In this document: in pieces, positions 62,054 through 64,000 of the stretch
How positions within the stretch are numbered: position 1 is the stretch's first letter
Layout of the letters: every line of letters starts with the position of its first letter
Source of the DNA: Treponema sp.
GTDB lineage: Bacteria; Spirochaetota; Spirochaetia; Treponematales; Breznakiellaceae
NCBI GenBank assembly: GCA_009777335.1
Contig: WRMC01000005.1
Coordinates: forward strand, 1 to 64,000
DNA length: 64,000 nt
Reading direction: 5' to 3'
Notes under the pieces: model-generated
Databases searched by the model: none
Told to the model about the DNA's origin: nothing
Seen by the model: only the letters and a program-made list of their open reading frames with translations
Made by a program: the position numbers and the translations under genes

Positions 62054-63565
62054 TTACTCCCATTCTATCGTAGAAGGCGGTTTACTGGTAATATCATAGA
62101 CAACCCGGCTGATTCCTTCAACCTCACCGCATATTCTTCTGGACATCCTAAGCAGCACATCGTGAGGCAGGGGGGTATAATTACAGGTCATAAAATCTGT
62201 TGTTTCCACTGCCCGGATGGCAACAACGGGGTCATAGGTTCTGGCATCCCCTTTAACCCCCACAGAAGGGGTATTTAATAATACCGCAAAGTATTGGTCC
62301 GGCGGGTTTGGTATTTTATCAAGCTCTTCCCTTACTATGGAATCGGAGTGCCGTATTTTATTTAATTTATCCTGAGTTATGTCTCCAATTATTCGAATGG
62401 CCAAACCAGGCCCCGGAAAGGGCTGACGTTCTATATACTGCTTTGGGATGTCTAATGATTGCCCTATGATCCGTACCTCATCCTTAAATAGGGAAGAAAG
62501 GGGTTCAATTATGGACCTAAAGGCAATGTTGTAGGGTATACCTCCCACATTGTGGTGGCTCTTAATCGTATCACCCAATAGACCCCCGGATTCTACGATA
62601 TCTGGGTATATGGTCCCCTGGGCAAGATAGGGAATATTCCCCAATTGTGCTGCCGATTCTTCAAAGACCCGGATAAACTCCTTCCCTATGATTTTGCGTT
62701 TTTCTTCGGGATTAGTAATTCCTTCCAATGCTTTAAAAAATCGGTCCTGGGCCTTAATAGAAATAAAGGTAAGATCCAGACGGGAAAATAAATCGTTAAT
62801 TTCATCCGCTTCGTTTTGCCGCATAAATCCATGATCCACAAACACACAGTACAGTTGTTTGCCCAGGGCCCTGCTTAAAAGACCCGCACATACGGTAGAA
62901 TCTACTCCCCCTGATACGGCCAATAGGACCTTTTCATGTTGAATTTCCTGCCTTATTTCCATTATTTTGTTTTCGATAAAATCTTGTAAATCGTAATCAC
63001 CCATGGCCCCGCATATGTCAAAAAGAAAGTGCCTAAAGGTTTCGCCCCTGTCTTCGGTGTGAGAACTTTCGGGATGATACTGTACGGCATATAACTTTTT
63101 TTCTGGACATTCAATGGATGCTATATAATGTTCGGTTCGGGAGCTTATAGAAAAACCCTCGGGGACTTGGCTTACCGAATCCCTATGGCTCATGAGGGCT
63201 AAAAAAGGGGCTTTGCCATTGACAGGATGTACCATGGTGGTCCCATATTCCCCTGTTTTGCCCTTTTCTACCTTACCCCCTAAGGTGTGGCACATGAGCT
63301 GCATGCCGTAGCAAATCCCCAGGATGGGGATACCCAGATTAAAAATATCTGGGTCCCAGGGCTTGAGTGATCCTTCGTATACGCTTTCTGGCCCTCCGGT
63401 AAGGATTATACCTATGGGGTTTAGTTCTTTTATTTTGTTGGCCCCCATGGTTCCAGATCTTATAACTGAATAGACCCTATGGGCCCTTACCGATCGGGCG
63501 ATTAGCTCCTTATACTGCCCGCCAAAGTCCAGCACCAGTATGATTTGATTAAGTTTTTTTGCCAT
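62054..63565 (-). CDS. guaA: GMP synthase (glutamine-hydrolysing)
   Basis: 503 residues. Glutaminase domain with ILGICYGMQLM (near 80-90) and YHPESSHTEDRG (near 164), ATP pyrophosphatase loop LLAVSGGVDSTVCAGLL (near 211-227), and the dimerisation C-terminus ending SKPPSTIEWE. Makes GMP from XMP. Its start overlaps the purC stop by 17 bp. Confidence 0.96.
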   Translation of the reverse strand: MAKKLNQIILVLDFGGQYKELIARSVRAHRVYSVIRSGTMGANKIKELNPIGIILTGGPESVYEGSLKPWDPDIFNLGIPILGICYGMQLMCHTLGGKVEKGKTGEYGTTMVHPVNGKAPFLALMSHRDSVSQVPEGFSISSRTEHYIASIECPEKKLYAVQYHPESSHTEDRGETFRHFLFDICGAMGDYDLQDFIENKIMEIRQEIQHEKVLLAVSGGVDSTVCAGLLSRALGKQLYCVFVDHGFMRQNEADEINDLFSRLDLTFISIKAQDRFFKALEGITNPEEKRKIIGKEFIRVFEESAAQLGNIPYLAQGTIYPDIVESGGLLGDTIKSHHNVGGIPYNIAFRSIIEPLSSLFKDEVRIIGQSLDIPKQYIERQPFPGPGLAIRIIGDITQDKLNKIRHSDSIVREELDKIPNPPDQYFAVLLNTPSVGVKGDARTYDPVVAIRAVETTDFMTCNYTPLPHDVLLRMSRRICGEVEGISRVVYDITSKPPSTIEWE

Positions 63566-64000
63566 CTATAAGCCTTTGATATACATCCCTATAGGCCTCA
63601 ATTACATGGCCCAAATCCCTTCGGAACCGGTCTTTGTCTAATTTAGCGCCTGTGGAGACATCCCATAACCTGCAAGAATCTGGAGAAATTTCATCACATA
63701 ATAATATTTCTCCATTCGGAAAGGCAGCCCTGCCAAATTCCAGCTTAAAATCCACCAGGATAATGCCTGATCTAAGAAACAAAGGGCAAAGCAGCTTGTT
63801 TATGGCAAGGGCCCTTTCCCTTAGGGAGTCCAGATCCTGGATCTCTGCCAGGCCCAGGGCGGTAATTTGGCTGTCATTGATAAGGGGGTCCCCCAAGGAA
63901 TCGTTTTTATAAGAGAACTCAACTACCGTATTATGCAGGACCTCCCCTTCGGCAATACCATACCTTTTACTAAAGCTACCGGCTGCCCGATTCCGTACTA
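63549..64000 (-). CDS. purC: SAICAR synthetase, C-terminal part (cut by window edge)
   Basis: The frame stays open to the last base of the window: about 150 residues are present and the N-terminus is outside. RNRAAGSFSKRYG, VEFSYKNDSLGDPLIND, LVDFKLEFG, DEISPDSCRLWD and KLDKDRFRRDLG are all PurC motifs. It ligates aspartate to CAIR in purine synthesis. It heads, or lies early in, the purC-guaA-pyrG-hisH-hisF-purL operon. Confidence 0.94.
   Translation of the reverse strand, partial: VRNRAAGSFSKRYGIAEGEVLHNTVVEFSYKNDSLGDPLINDSQITALGLAEIQDLDSLRERALAINKLLCPLFLRSGIILVDFKLEFGRAAFPNGEILLCDEISPDSCRLWDVSTGAKLDKDRFRRDLGHVIEAYRDVYQRLIDGKKT

Overview
The window reads as a chromosome segment of a spirochaete, most likely a Treponema of the higher-GC environmental or insect-gut type. 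Pointers are a P83/100-family periplasmic protein, a 70-residue omega-like RNA polymerase subunit, a very small AURKAIP1/COX24-type (bS22-like) ribosomal protein, the long one-piece PurL with fused glutaminase, and CdaA/YbbR/AcpS packed in one operon. The species is an inference. Genes are dense, often overlap by 4 bp (ATGA), and are mostly housekeeping. The exceptions are an AT-rich defence island and two repeat-rich intergenic stretches.

Layout. 1-8.05 kb: MFS permease, lipoprotein, RsgA GTPase and M81 peptidase, separated by long non-coding stretches that hold two families of foldable repeats (4805-5884 and 7454-8054). 8.06-16.2 kb, minus strand: type I restriction-modification (hsdR, a fused hsdM-hsdS, an AAA ATPase plus TOPRIM-like partner, a relic of a second hsdS end, a STAS-like protein and a nucleoside hydrolase). 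16.2-21.5 kb: a methyltransferase, a heterodimeric ABC exporter and an RNA m5C methyltransferase. 21.5-29.5 kb, minus: one tightly packed operon from a bS22-like protein through folP, cdaA, ybbR, acpS, DUF2225 and truA to DUF805 and a BtuFCD-type importer. 29.7-30.2 kb: an AbrB-type antitoxin with a broken toxin. 30.2-32.8 kb: miaA, rpoZ-like, HD-GYP response regulator, HPt.

32.9-40.1 kb: a GntR/YtrA-type repressor with a SPFH protein, and an ABC ATPase/two FtsX permeases/LolA-like/outer-membrane barrel operon. Both promoters carry the same 22-bp inverted repeat (TTGTACTA-N6-TAGTACAA), so I infer one regulon for envelope traffic. 40.2-46.8 kb: a P-loop/Asp23-like fusion, PcnB-like nucleotidyltransferase, lipase, PQQ/HEAT protein and P83/100. 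46.8-54.3 kb: nitrogen and amino-acid genes (gdhA-argG-argH-mreB on minus; ilvE and a second aminotransferase on plus). 54.3-64 kb, minus: an oxidoreductase and a nucleotide operon purC-guaA-pyrG-hisH-hisF-purL, in which HisF lacks one of its two catalytic aspartates.

A recurring theme is promoters of the form TTGnnn-17/18-TAnnnT-6-ATG with no ribosome binding site. These imply leaderless mRNAs for at least six genes and fix several start codons. No tRNA, rRNA, CRISPR array or intact transposase was seen.
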